Notes: generated by a model from the sequence alone, not told the origin. A DNA stretch of 30,168 bases from Collinsella sp. CAG:166 (GCA_000434535.1 FR878726.1:2836-33003), one strand, 5' to 3'. Counted from the stretch's first letter, positions 1-8,573 are shown. Program-made: numbers and translations.

Positions 1-21
1 CAGACTCCGCACTGGAGTCTG
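1..21 (-). terminator. Hairpin at the window edge, possible terminator of the pilus operon
   Basis: An 8-bp perfect inverted repeat (CAGACTCC / GGAGTCTG, loop of 5) lies about 105 bases beyond the stop of the last pilin gene. On the minus strand it is preceded by CGGGG, so the stem could be longer with its other half outside the window, as in the other terminators here. The T-tract, if any, is out of view. An open frame from an ATG at 88-90 runs through it to the edge (30 codons), so the start of another gene cannot be excluded. Confidence 0.4.
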
Positions 22-126
22 CCCCGAAAAGAGAATGGCAAAGCAAGAACGTCGATGGACGAGAAAAGTGTCCGCAAGTCTCATGGCCATCACATCCCAC
101 CTGCCAAAGGGATGGGTGAGCGAGCG

Positions 127-1878
127 TTACTCCTGCTCGGACTCCTCAGCCTGCTTACGGCTGCGGATGAGGTGAGCCACGCCGATGCACAGCACCGCGC
201 CGCCAGCAATCCAAGTGAAGGTCACACCGTTGAGACCGGTGAACGGGAGGCCGGAGCCCTTCTGGTCGACGATGGTGAGGTGCACCTTGCCGTCGGCGGC
301 CTCGGTATTAGTTTGAGCCACCTTGACGAGATCCTCATTGGTACCAGGAGCAAGAGTGCAGCCGGGATTCACAACAGTCGTATCATCTGCCGGAAGCGAA
401 CCGCGAGTAATGGTAAACGTAATACCCTTGCTGTGAGAGTTATCGTAACCAGGCGCCGGTTTGACCTCTGTGAGGACGTAAGTGCCCTCATCGAGACCGA
501 CGACGTTAATCTTGCCGCTTGCGTCGGTCTTCAGCGTTGCCTGGTTTTTATTGGGCGTCTTGGTACCATCTGCCTTGATATAATTATTGGTATCGCTCTG
601 CTCCTGCAGCGTAAACTCAACATCGGCGAGATGCGGATTCTCAGTCTCTGAACCAACCTTGGTTACATCGATGCCATAGGTGTAGTCATAGGCAGGATGC
701 TCAACCGTGGTGCCATGTTCGGTAGTGTGCGGATTGTTGGAATAAGTCAGGATAACCTTGTTCTTTTGCGGAATGCCGACCAAACCTTGGAGCGCAGGCT
801 TCATCACTCCGTTTTCGAAAATCTTTGAAGAGTCGAGCTTGGCTTTATACTCAACAGTCACCTTGGTCTTCGCATTAAAGGTGACAGAACCGCTCGAGCA
901 CGTGCACGCCTTGAGGTTCGAAAAGACCACCTTGAGCTCATTGTTCACGTAAGTTGCATCATAACCCGACGTTACTTCGTCGCCATTGATCTTTACAATA
1001 ACTTTAGGTTTATCCGTACCGTCCTTGAGCTCGGCAGACATAGAGTCAGGCAACTCGTCCTTGAACTCATAATAATACTCATCGTAGGTGTTGATATTGC
1101 TCGCAACCGTGCCGGTAAGCTGATAGTCGATAAACTGATCCATTCCGGAGTCAGCTGCCTTGTTAGGGTTCGTAAAATCCCCGAAAGAACTGCTATCGGC
1201 ATCATCCTTGACAGCCTTGGTTACGTTAGGAACATTCTTCTTGGGCTCCACATTTACATCGGCGCCACCGACGACAGCGAAAATCGGTGAGGTGTAAGCG
1301 TCTGCATTGCCATCAGCTCCAGTAGTTTTACCGACTGACTTCGTTTCGAAAAGCCAGTAGCCGGCGTCGATGTGCTCAAATGTTCCCTTGGTACCACTCT
1401 TCGCATCTGTCCACGTCTCGCTCTCAAGCGACTTAGCAATCATGTCGAGCACACTTCCGGAACTGACGTTTTTTTCCACAACTTCAGAACTGTGGTTATT
1501 GATGAAGTTGACCCATGCCTGGGCGGAATAATCGTTAGGCAAATCAGTAGGTTTAGAGCCCGTATCAACATTATCAAACGCCGTAGTCACTGCAGCCTTC
1601 ACGGAATCATTTGCCCAATCAATGTCGGAAAGGGTCTTATCGCCAGACCAGGCACTTCCATCATAATCCTGCGTGACATTAGCCTTGAAAATCTGGATAC
1701 CCTTAAAGGTCGTATCCGTATAGATCTTCTCGTCAATCTTTACATTGCCGCCCGTGGCCACCGTCGGCGTAACCTCAGCAAACGCCATGGTCACCGGGGC
1801 CATCACGCCGCCGAAGCCCAGCGCTGCTGTGAGGCCGGCGGTTACTGCCAGGCGTGCGATGTTCTTGCTCATGCTCAT
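127..1878 (-). CDS. LPXTG-anchored isopeptide-forming pilin (probable backbone pilin)
   Basis: Secreted, wall-linked fimbrial subunit of 583 residues. The start is the ATG at 1876-1878 (MSMSKN...), because GAGG lies 8 bases upstream; an in-frame ATG 22 codons earlier lacks a ribosome site. A signal peptide covers roughly residues 1-35. The N-terminal domain (IQIFKANV..., DIDWAND) matches the start of SpaA/D2-type fimbrial proteins and recurs in the neighbouring pilin. A VNVEPKKNVPNVTKAV segment near residue 215 resembles a pilin motif, whose lysine sortases use for polymerisation. A Cna-B-like domain (DVTKVGSE ... GTYVLTEVKPAPGY) precedes the sorting signal LPFTG (about 544-548), a hydrophobic segment and a charged tail. 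It is the last gene of the visible operon. Its base composition is less GC-rich than that of the gene before it. The backbone role is inferred. Confidence 0.85.
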   Translation of the reverse strand: MSMSKNIARLAVTAGLTAALGFGGVMAPVTMAFAEVTPTVATGGNVKIDEKIYTDTTFKGIQIFKANVTQDYDGSAWSGDKTLSDIDWANDSVKAAVTTAFDNVDTGSKPTDLPNDYSAQAWVNFINNHSSEVVEKNVSSGSVLDMIAKSLESETWTDAKSGTKGTFEHIDAGYWLFETKSVGKTTGADGNADAYTSPIFAVVGGADVNVEPKKNVPNVTKAVKDDADSSSFGDFTNPNKAADSGMDQFIDYQLTGTVASNINTYDEYYYEFKDELPDSMSAELKDGTDKPKVIVKINGDEVTSGYDATYVNNELKVVFSNLKACTCSSGSVTFNAKTKVTVEYKAKLDSSKIFENGVMKPALQGLVGIPQKNKVILTYSNNPHTTEHGTTVEHPAYDYTYGIDVTKVGSETENPHLADVEFTLQEQSDTNNYIKADGTKTPNKNQATLKTDASGKINVVGLDEGTYVLTEVKPAPGYDNSHSKGITFTITRGSLPADDTTVVNPGCTLAPGTNEDLVKVAQTNTEAADGKVHLTIVDQKGSGLPFTGLNGVTFTWIAGGAVLCIGVAHLIRSRKQAEESEQE

Positions 1879-1986
1879 CTTCTTTTCCTCTGCTTTCTGC
1901 TCGAATTCCATTTGATCTAAATCTGTCTGTCTGTGTCTTAGCATCTGCTTCGCTACGTCTCGCCCCGCTCTCTGTGGGGCTGCCAG
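1879..1986 (-). promoter_or_regulatory. Leader between the two pilin genes with a small hairpin and CTGT repeat
   Basis: The 108-base gap between the two pilin genes holds a GCCCC/GGGGC hairpin (1962-1966 with 1976-1980) right after the upstream stop. It also holds three tandem CTGT units (about 1923-1934) before the ribosome site of the last pilin. There is no T-tract. The hairpin might act in RNA processing or set the ratio of the two subunits; this is speculative. Confidence 0.3.
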
Positions 1987-3657
1987 CTACTCTTTATGGC
2001 TGCCACCTCCCCGCTTGACCAGGAGCGCGACCACGATGAGCGCGGCTCCGGCGACCGCTGCGGCGGCCGCGGCGTACATTGCCATATCGCCAGTCGAGGG
2101 CATAAAGCCTCCGGTGGTAATGCTAGGGGGTGTGCCGGTGGGCGTGTTGATGAGCGACGCCTCCAGGCTGCCCGTCGACCCGTCCGCGCTGTCGGCGCGC
2201 ACGGGCGACTCGGCCGTGACGGTGAGCTTGGGCTTGGCTGCGGCCACCTGGTCGACGTCCAGGCCCTCGGCCTTGACCGTCACGGAGCGCGTGCCCTCAA
2301 AGGCGTTGTAGCCCTTGGGCGCCTTGAGCTCGCGGACCTCCAGCTTGCCCGAGTCCACGCCCGAGACGGTCACGCGGCCGTCCTCGCCCGTGGTGACGGT
2401 GGCCTTGCCATCCGCATCCCACGTGCCGTCGGCCGCCAGCGTGCGACCACGGTCGTCGGCGATGCTCAGGACCGCCCCGGCAAGCGGCTTGTCGCCGTCG
2501 CTGCCGCGCTTGGTGAGCGCGAGATCCCAGGTGTAGGCGCACGCATCGTCGCTCGGCGTGCGGGTGAAGCCGGCGTCGCCGGACTGGTCGGCAAAGGGAG
2601 AGCGCGGGTAGCGCAGGTAGACCTCGTTGGGGTTGCCCTTAGCGATGCCGTGGTTGCACGCGCTGTTGAGCGGCGCGTTGTACACGGCGACCACGCGGGC
2701 GCCCGCGGTGAAGGCGTCGGCCCCGCCGAGCGCGGCGATGAGGTCGCCGGTGCGCACGGTGAAGGTCTTACCGTCGACCGCTACCTTGGTGGCGCACTGG
2801 GCCGTGATATCGGTCCAGCCCTTCGCGGGCTCGGTGCCGGCGCGGCCGTCCTTGCCGGCCGAGACGGCGTCGAAGCCGCCGTCCGCGCCCGCCGCCACGT
2901 ACACGCGCATGCTCGCGGCCACCTTGGAGGGATCGAGCCCCGCGCTCATGGTGTCGACGAACCGCACCGTATAGGTGTCGTAGGCCGTTAGCCCTGCCGG
3001 AACCGTGGCCGAGAGGCGCCAGTACAGGTCGTCGGCGACCGTGGCGTCGGCGGCCTTCTGCCAGGCGGCGGTGCCGTCCTCCAGCACGTGCTTGGCGACC
3101 TTGGGCGTCGCGGCCTTGGGCTTGACGGTGACGGCGCTGCCGCCCACCAGGGCCATGATCGGCGCGGTGCCGGCCTCGCCCTGGGCGATGGCGTCGTCGT
3201 CGGCGACGATGAGCCAGTAGCCGCAGGGCAGCTTGGCCGTCGTGCCCGCGTTAAGGCCCACGAACACGGCGCCAGAGCTCTGGAGGGAACGAGCGAGCTG
3301 TGCGCTCAGCGCGCTCGTAAGGTGGGAATCGGTGTTGAGCCACTCGGCAGCTTCCTGCGCGGTGGTCTGGGAATTGGGCATGCCGGCGCTATGCAGCACA
3401 GGCAGGACAGCGTCGCGCGCGGCGTCGCTTGCCCAGGCGAGGTCGGTGGCGATCTTGGCGTCGCTGTCGCCGTCGACGACGTTGGCGCTAAAGATCTGGT
3501 AGGCGTCGTAGCTGCTCGCCACGGTGCCGCTCACCGTGATGGAACCGGTCGAGGTCGGCGCGGCCTGCGCGGAAGCGGGGAGCACAACCGCGCAGGTGCC
3601 GATCAGGAGGGTAAGCAGCGCAAACAAGATCGGGAAGGAGCAAACTTTCTTATTCAC
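1987..3657 (-). CDS. Sortase-anchored isopeptide-forming pilin (minor or basal subunit)
   Basis: A 556-residue secreted pilin. The start is taken as the GTG at 3655-3657 (VNKKVCSF...), with GGAGG 8 bases before it. This start overlaps the stop of the adhesin gene by 8 bases, so the two are translationally coupled; the longer open frame upstream lies inside the adhesin gene. A signal peptide ends near ASAQA. The protein shares the N-terminal YDAYQIFSANV / DLAWASD pattern with the next pilin. It has a Cna-B/SpaA domain (TKRGSDGDKPLAGAVLSI ... KLEVRELKAPKGYN, with the E of the isopeptide triad). It ends in an unusual MPSTG sorting signal (about 519-523), a long Ala/Val membrane segment and KRGGGSHKE. 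The gene is clearly more GC-rich than both its neighbours. Assignment as minor or basal pilin is inference. Confidence 0.82.
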   Translation of the reverse strand: MNKKVCSFPILFALLTLLIGTCAVVLPASAQAAPTSTGSITVSGTVASSYDAYQIFSANVVDGDSDAKIATDLAWASDAARDAVLPVLHSAGMPNSQTTAQEAAEWLNTDSHLTSALSAQLARSLQSSGAVFVGLNAGTTAKLPCGYWLIVADDDAIAQGEAGTAPIMALVGGSAVTVKPKAATPKVAKHVLEDGTAAWQKAADATVADDLYWRLSATVPAGLTAYDTYTVRFVDTMSAGLDPSKVAASMRVYVAAGADGGFDAVSAGKDGRAGTEPAKGWTDITAQCATKVAVDGKTFTVRTGDLIAALGGADAFTAGARVVAVYNAPLNSACNHGIAKGNPNEVYLRYPRSPFADQSGDAGFTRTPSDDACAYTWDLALTKRGSDGDKPLAGAVLSIADDRGRTLAADGTWDADGKATVTTGEDGRVTVSGVDSGKLEVRELKAPKGYNAFEGTRSVTVKAEGLDVDQVAAAKPKLTVTAESPVRADSADGSTGSLEASLINTPTGTPPSITTGGFMPSTGDMAMYAAAAAAVAGAALIVVALLVKRGGGSHKE

Positions 3658-6600
3658 GACGCTTACCTCCCTTCGCATTCGCCTTACGACGAATGTGCAT
3701 CCAGGCCGCAGCAGCGCAAAGCACCGCCGCGCCGGCAAGGTACGTCAGAGTGACGCCCGACATACCAGAAAGGGGCAAAGAGGTGGAGTAGGTGTTGGTG
3801 AAGCTGGGAAGGCTTTGGCCAGCGCTGGTGTCCTCACCGTATTTAAGCGGTTGCTGCTTATCAGCGGAGATCTCTTTGCCCTTGGCATTGAAAATCTTGG
3901 TGTAAGACACTTCGCACTTAATCGTCTTATCAGACTGATCAGTTGCGTTGACCGTAATCTTGTAGACCGACTTGTCGTACGTGTAGTTCGTGAACGGTGC
4001 GGTCGGCGGCTGTTCGCGGACGTAATAGGTGAAGGTATTGCTTGCACCACGGCCGGTGGAGTCAGACTCGAGCTTGTTTAGCTTATCGAGTGTGTACTCA
4101 ATCTTGTCGACGAAGCTCAGGGTCTGGGACTTCTTGTCGCCAGCCTTCGTATTAACCGTCTTAGCGTTATTAAAGTCCTCGTTATCCGCAAACTCGAGCG
4201 TAAACTCCTTCATCTCGCCACCCTTAACGACCTTGGTCGCCTTAGGAGTCCAGGAGCCGTACGAGTTGTACGGAGTGTATTCGTTAGTGAAAGTCACCGA
4301 GCTATCTTCACAGGCAATTGGATAATAGCCATCTCTATTCTGCACATTGTCCCATGAATTTGTGACACTCCACACCCCAGATGACTTGTCGAGTTCATGC
4401 TTGGTCACACTGACGTTTTCAATCGTGTAGTTATGGATGTTGAGGGGTATCTGCTTGTTCGGGTTTTCTTTTGTCGGAACAGTCATGAGCTCGGTCTTTA
4501 TATCCTTAACCGATGCCACAATCTCATACACAGCTGAGTCGTATGTGATGTCGGAGTCCTCGCCGGTATCTTCGACCAAGTAGTATGTGATTTTGTCAGC
4601 CGTACCGCTCGCTGCGAACTGTTCACCAAGCTTAAACGTGATGTTGCCGCTTGCATCATTATTTGCAGTTCCCACCTCAGCGCAAGCGTCGCGATTGAAT
4701 TTCCCATTAACGAAAGGATCTTCCGAATCCTTGCGGTAGACCATAAAGGTGAACTCATTCCCAGTGAGCGTTTTGTTCTTATCAGTCTGCGAATCGATTA
4801 GCTTCTTGGTCGCCTTCAGCTTAAGGCTCGGGTAGACATACGTATCCGCAGGCTGACCCAAGTACAGATCGCCATTCGACATGATGCCACCGCCATGATC
4901 CCAGGAATAATTTCCGGTGATGAAGGTTGTCGCAGCTTTCTGCGCAGCCGTCGCCTCATCGCTTCCGGCTTGAACACCCGAAGTCAATCCTATGCTTTGA
5001 TAAATCTGCACACCGCCATTGGCGGGAATATCAATCTTCTCCTTGAGCTCTTTACTTCCCGAATACTGGGCATCTCCGCCGCCGAGCATCTTGCCGATTA
5101 CTGCCGCAATCGGATCAGTATGGCCAGCCTTTGCCGCAAGGAAGAAATCGGCATGACCGTTCTCGCGAAACACCTCCGAGTTGTATGCATCTCTATCTTC
5201 AGTCTTTTCACCACCACCACCTGAAAGATGGGGTTTAGCTTCATTGCCGGTATTTTTCTCCTTGTTGTAAACATTTTCATTATTAAAATGATTATCATCA
5301 TGCTCTTCGCCGGCAGACAAATTGCCAAAGATTGCCGTGCCCTCAGTGTTCGTTACCAACGTCTTGCCCGTGGGGCAGACTGCAACGCCGCCGCCGTAGC
5401 CGTCGGCTGTATTGGCGCTAATGTACGAGTTGTACACAAAGAGCCTGCCAGCATTAGATGCTGCAACATTCGAATCACCCTGAACAAAGATGCCGCCGCC
5501 GCCCCAGTCAAAGCGAGACATGCAGTGGTTATTAGTGATGTAGACTGGGCTATCTTTTGACGCTCCACTTATCATCGCGTCAATCATCTGGCCCACTCGG
5601 ATGCCGGCACCTTCAGATCGGTAGCTCACGTTAGAGGCAATAATTCCTCCTTTAATGTCGAGCCATGCCCTATCATGTTGAAAAATATTGGTTACGTAAA
5701 CGCCGCCGCCAGCTTCCTCGGAATAGTTGCCAGTAATCTGGCCACCAGAAATGGTGACATGGGCGCCGTTATTGGCAGCAAGCCCAGCGCCGCCATGGCC
5801 ACCCTGGCCATCCTCGCCGCAAAACTTGGCGTATTTATTGTTAGTGATGTAGCCACCAGAAACGGTCACACTACCGCCCGAAACCAAGATGCCGCCACCG
5901 AGACCAACCGAATCAGAATACGTAGCGTTGCCAGAAATGATTCCACCCGCAAGCTTCAAGGTGGCTCCATTGTCAGCGTAGACGCCGCCGCCAGAAGCTG
6001 CCTTGTTTCCCGCGACCACACCGTCTGTCATTTCGAGGCTGGCTTTCGCGCCCGTTATGCACAGACCACCGCCCCAGCCACCGCCGTTGCCGTTGGTGAC
6101 GTAACCGCCTTCGATTTTGACCTTACCCGTAGAAAAAATCACATGGCCGTCATCGCCCAGATTGGCGGCCGTGGTAATCATGCCGCCCTTGAGATCGAGC
6201 GTGCAGTCCTCATTAACGGTGACCACTCGCTTTACGGAACCCCTGTCCGATGCCGCAACGATAGCGCCAAAGCCCGTAACGTCATGCTTGTACGTAGTCT
6301 CGGTGGTGCAAAGTCCATCTGTATTGGGCGTGCTCTTAGTCTCATAGTAAGTAAGACTCTTGGGTGCGCCGCCATTAGAGCTAGACCCGTCTCCCTTTTC
6401 CCATGTCATAGTCGCAGGCTGACCCGCCGTCGTTTCGACCCGAGACTGTTTGTCTATTGTTTTACCTGAAGTTTTACCTGAATCCTCGATAGTGAGTGTG
6501 GCTCCTTCTTTGACCACAAAGAAGGAGTCTTTGTTGCCGGAACCATGGCAGAGCATGTTGCCGTTAAGATCGATGGTTGTGTCTTTGTTGATGACAATCT

Positions 6601-7087
6601 GCTGATTCGAATAGGCATAACCCGTCAGTCGAAACGTACCGCCACCGGTGAATCGTCCAGCAACGTCACCGTTTACCTCGATATAGCCATCGTCACTGAC
6701 GGGAGCGATAGCGTTTTCGTCGCTATTTTCATTATCGGAAGGCTGTGCGTCGGAAGGCTGCGCGGTGCTCTTGGCTTCCGCGCCATCGGCAGTCGAGTCT
6801 GCTGCAACGATATCTTCGCTCGCGTCACCCTCGGTCTCGTCACTATTCTGGTTTTCGGTATCCCCGTTGTTGGTGTTGTCTACATCAGTAGACTCACTTG
6901 AGGAACCCCCCCCCATCACAGTTTCCTCGGTAGAATCTGTCTGGGCGTCGTTGGCAATGGCCTGCGAGATCGGAGGCATGACGAGTGACAGTACCAGGCT
7001 CAATACGGAGGCTCCGCACAAAACGCCTGCCAGTACACGGCGCGTCGCTTTTTTACTCTGCTTAGTTTTTTCTGAATTCGCTTTCAT
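3650..7087 (-). CDS. Large cell-surface adhesin / pilus tip protein with beta-helix and FctA-type domains
   Basis: A 1145-residue surface protein and the first gene of the pilus operon. The start ATG has GGGAGGAG 6 bases upstream. A signal peptide (about 1-46, VLAGVLCGASVLSLVLSLV) is followed by an acidic Ser/Thr/Glu/Asp-rich stalk to about residue 130. Next is a long region rich in GGG, GGGVY and GGYITNN repeats, typical of a right-handed parallel beta-helix. Two FctA-like isopeptide pilin domains follow (from KATKKLIDSQ and from KATKVVKGG), then LPLSG at 1104-1108, a hydrophobic span and a basic tail. Codons 58-61 contain nine consecutive G (6906-6914). Removing one G gives TAG after about 11 codons and adding one gives TGA after about 7. 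A ligand-binding tip role is inferred from length, domain order and gene position. Confidence 0.83.
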   Translation of the reverse strand: MKANSEKTKQSKKATRRVLAGVLCGASVLSLVLSLVMPPISQAIANDAQTDSTEETVMGGGSSSESTDVDNTNNGDTENQNSDETEGDASEDIVAADSTADGAEAKSTAQPSDAQPSDNENSDENAIAPVSDDGYIEVNGDVAGRFTGGGTFRLTGYAYSNQQIVINKDTTIDLNGNMLCHGSGNKDSFFVVKEGATLTIEDSGKTSGKTIDKQSRVETTAGQPATMTWEKGDGSSSNGGAPKSLTYYETKSTPNTDGLCTTETTYKHDVTGFGAIVAASDRGSVKRVVTVNEDCTLDLKGGMITTAANLGDDGHVIFSTGKVKIEGGYVTNGNGGGWGGGLCITGAKASLEMTDGVVAGNKAASGGGVYADNGATLKLAGGIISGNATYSDSVGLGGGILVSGGSVTVSGGYITNNKYAKFCGEDGQGGHGGAGLAANNGAHVTISGGQITGNYSEEAGGGVYVTNIFQHDRAWLDIKGGIIASNVSYRSEGAGIRVGQMIDAMISGASKDSPVYITNNHCMSRFDWGGGGIFVQGDSNVAASNAGRLFVYNSYISANTADGYGGGVAVCPTGKTLVTNTEGTAIFGNLSAGEEHDDNHFNNENVYNKEKNTGNEAKPHLSGGGGEKTEDRDAYNSEVFRENGHADFFLAAKAGHTDPIAAVIGKMLGGGDAQYSGSKELKEKIDIPANGGVQIYQSIGLTSGVQAGSDEATAAQKAATTFITGNYSWDHGGGIMSNGDLYLGQPADTYVYPSLKLKATKKLIDSQTDKNKTLTGNEFTFMVYRKDSEDPFVNGKFNRDACAEVGTANNDASGNITFKLGEQFAASGTADKITYYLVEDTGEDSDITYDSAVYEIVASVKDIKTELMTVPTKENPNKQIPLNIHNYTIENVSVTKHELDKSSGVWSVTNSWDNVQNRDGYYPIACEDSSVTFTNEYTPYNSYGSWTPKATKVVKGGEMKEFTLEFADNEDFNNAKTVNTKAGDKKSQTLSFVDKIEYTLDKLNKLESDSTGRGASNTFTYYVREQPPTAPFTNYTYDKSVYKITVNATDQSDKTIKCEVSYTKIFNAKGKEISADKQQPLKYGEDTSAGQSLPSFTNTYSTSLPLSGMSGVTLTYLAGAAVLCAAAAWMHIRRKANAKGGKRRE

Positions 7088-7141
7088 CGATGTCTCCTCC
7101 CCAAGAGACCGCGATCTTGCTCTTTCACTATCAAACGTATC

Positions 7142-7162
7142 TGCGCAACCTGTAATTGCGCA
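7142..7162. promoter_or_regulatory. 7-bp inverted repeat in the pilus leader (operator or RNA hairpin)
   Basis: TGCGCAA and TTGCGCA form a perfect dyad with a 7-base gap. It lies just downstream of the candidate -10, where a repressor or a leader hairpin could act. Its partner is unknown. Confidence 0.4.
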
Positions 7163-7176
7163 CGCTTATAGTACAT

Positions 7177-7206
7177 ATTGTAACGATTGTTTGAACATCT
7201 AAGCAA
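7177..7206 (-). promoter_or_regulatory. Candidate promoter of the pilus operon
   Basis: On the minus strand a -35 like TTGCTT (7201-7206) and a -10 TACAAT (7177-7182) are separated by 18 bases. This gives a leader of roughly 80 bases before the adhesin start. Motif match only. Confidence 0.5.
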
Positions 7207-7547
7207 AAATACCGATAGTTTTGTAGCGAATTCTCAATTCTCTTGACATTTGCTCGGATTTACCTTCGTTTATTCGCTATGAAATATCTATTTCTACTGG
7301 TAATTAAGCTAGTTATCATTTTTTAATAGCATTTTATTTATTTGCACAACATTTTGCTCAAGAGTAAACATCCTGTGAACGGTTGAAAATCGACCGTGAG
7401 CGGTAGGTCATTAACCGGGAGGAATAGACTACCAAATTGGTGGGAATATCTTTAACCCATCGGTAGTTAGAAGCGAGATGTTCATACAACCAAATTTGAA
7501 TTTGCGCGCAGTTTTTAGGCATCAATTCGCCCAAATCGCCTGAGGCT

Positions 7548-7577
7548 ACCGCAAAGGGGCCTGCTCCCTTTTGCGGT
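7548..7577 (-). terminator. Hairpin downstream of the HAD phosphatase gene
   Basis: ACCGCAAA and TTTGCGGT arms, extended by a G/C-rich inner part, form a 12-bp stem with one mismatch 16 bases past the stop codon. No T-run follows, so it is a weak intrinsic terminator or an mRNA end-stabilising palindrome. It shares AAAGGGG with the terminator family seen elsewhere. Confidence 0.5.
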
Positions 7578-7592
7578 GGTTCTCCCCCAGCG

Positions 7593-8414
7593 CTACAGCA
7601 GATGCTCCTCGATAAAGATCGCGATGCCGTCTTTGTCGTTACTCGCGGTTACAAAGTCGGCGGCGGCCCGGGTGGCGTCGCTGCCGTTTGCCATGGCCAC
7701 GCCCACGCCGGCGTCGGCCACCATGCAGGTGTCGTTGTCCGCATCGCCAAACACGCAGATGTCCTGGAGCTCCATGTCGTTGAGCTCCGCCACGCGCACA
7801 AGGCCGCGCGTCTTGGACACGCGCGGATCCATGAACTCGTAGAGCCGCTGCGTGGTTTGCAGAGCCGCCGCCTTAACAGTGTCATCGGCAAACGTCGACG
7901 CCCGCTCAATCACCCGCGGCATCACCTCGGGCGCCATGGTAAACATCACCTTGGGCTGCGGCTCGCGCAAAAACTCGGCAAAATCGACCACCTGGTAGGG
8001 CACGCCGTCGACGCGCGACAGGTGCTCGACGCACGCGTTGCTCTCGGGCACGTAGAACACGCCGTCTCGGGGGCAGACGGGCGTTGCCGGAAGGTCCGCC
8101 ATGTGTTTGCAGATGCGCGCGATGGTCTCGCCCGGCAGCGGATAGCTCAGCTCGTTGATGTCGTGCGCGCGGTCGATGACCTCGGCGCCACCGCAGCCCA
8201 CCATCACGTCCACCAGGCCTTCGATGCCCCAGAGCTCGTACATGGCCTCGGTCGCGTGGGCGTCGCGCCCGGTGCACAGGCCAAAGAGCACGCCGCGCTC
8301 GCGCAGGGTGCGGATCGCCGCCACGGTGCGCGGGGACACCGTGTGCTGGCTCGTGAGCAGCGTGCCGTCGATATCGCAGAACACGGCTTTGATGTGGCTG
8401 AAGGTGGCGTCCAT
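7593..8414 (-). CDS. Cof-type HAD-IIB family phosphatase
   Basis: A 273-residue soluble hydrolase that removes phosphate from small sugar phosphates or cofactors; the exact substrate cannot be read from sequence. Motif I is VFCDIDGTLL, with nucleophile D14 and general acid D16. GLCTGRD is motif II. A conserved Lys is expected in the region before VRVAELNDMELQDICVFGDADNDTCM, whose GDADND is motif IV binding magnesium. The length and an inserted cap between motifs II and III fit the Cof/YidA class. The start at 8414 (MDATFSH) is chosen because GAAAGG lies just upstream and the motif I spacing fits; the open frame continues 49 codons further but with unrelated residues. It is transcribed alone from its own promoter. 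Confidence 0.88.
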   Translation of the reverse strand: MDATFSHIKAVFCDIDGTLLTSQHTVSPRTVAAIRTLRERGVLFGLCTGRDAHATEAMYELWGIEGLVDVMVGCGGAEVIDRAHDINELSYPLPGETIARICKHMADLPATPVCPRDGVFYVPESNACVEHLSRVDGVPYQVVDFAEFLREPQPKVMFTMAPEVMPRVIERASTFADDTVKAAALQTTQRLYEFMDPRVSKTRGLVRVAELNDMELQDICVFGDADNDTCMVADAGVGVAMANGSDATRAAADFVTASNDKDGIAIFIEEHLL

Positions 8415-8469
8415 GGGGGCCTTTCTAGGTTGTGCGGCGGTGCTGAATGTGGTCGGAAATGGTGTACAT

Positions 8470-8500
8470 GGTATACCAAGGCGCGGGCGCGGCCTGTCAA
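8470..8500 (-). promoter_or_regulatory. Promoter of the HAD gene with long spacer and overlapping dyad
   Basis: On the minus strand, TTGACA (8495-8500) and TATACC (8470-8475) are 19 bases apart. A near-perfect dyad GGTGTAC-ATG-GTATACC (8461-8477) covers the -10, so a regulator may bind there. The long spacer is unusual for an unassisted promoter. Confidence 0.45.
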
Positions 8501-8508
8501 AGCGAAAA

Positions 8509-8540
8509 CCACCACAAAGGAGTCTGGCCCCTTTGTGGTG
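8509..8540 (-). terminator. CCACCACAAAGG-family terminator behind the MFS gene
   Basis: CACCACAAAGG and CCTTTGTGGTG form an 11-bp stem with a 9-base loop. On the minus strand the stem is followed by GGTTTTCGC. The same arms recur at 10099-10131 and 24919-24950, each downstream of a minus-strand gene. Confidence 0.65.
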
Positions 8541-8573
8541 ACCGGACCCGCAGGATGGCATGGCCCGGGGCGC

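Larger units (their letters stand above)
7088..7592. other. AT-rich intergenic region upstream of the pilus operon
   Basis: About 505 bases without a gene, markedly richer in A and T than the rest of the window. The part next to the adhesin holds the candidate pilus promoter and a 7-bp dyad. The middle (about 7210-7500) contains several small dyads (TAGCGAAT/ATTCGCTA, ACCAAATTGGT, CAAATTTG) but no frame with a ribosome site. The far end holds the hairpin behind the HAD gene. It may be a regulatory region or a scar of horizontal acquisition. Confidence 0.6.

Noticed and set aside
1..90. Minus-strand open frame of 30 codons running to the window edge, possibly a sortase start
   Set aside because: The residues show no sortase or other recognisable N-terminus, and the frame crosses a hairpin that looks like a terminator.
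1922..1936. Three CTGT units as a phase-variation repeat
   Set aside because: Too few units for frequent slippage, and outside the reading frame.
7224..7279. TAGCGAAT / ATTCGCTA inverted repeat flanking a TTGACA, as for an invertible promoter
   Set aside because: An 8-bp match is expected by chance in 500 AT-rich bases, no -10 follows the TTGACA, and no recombinase gene is near.
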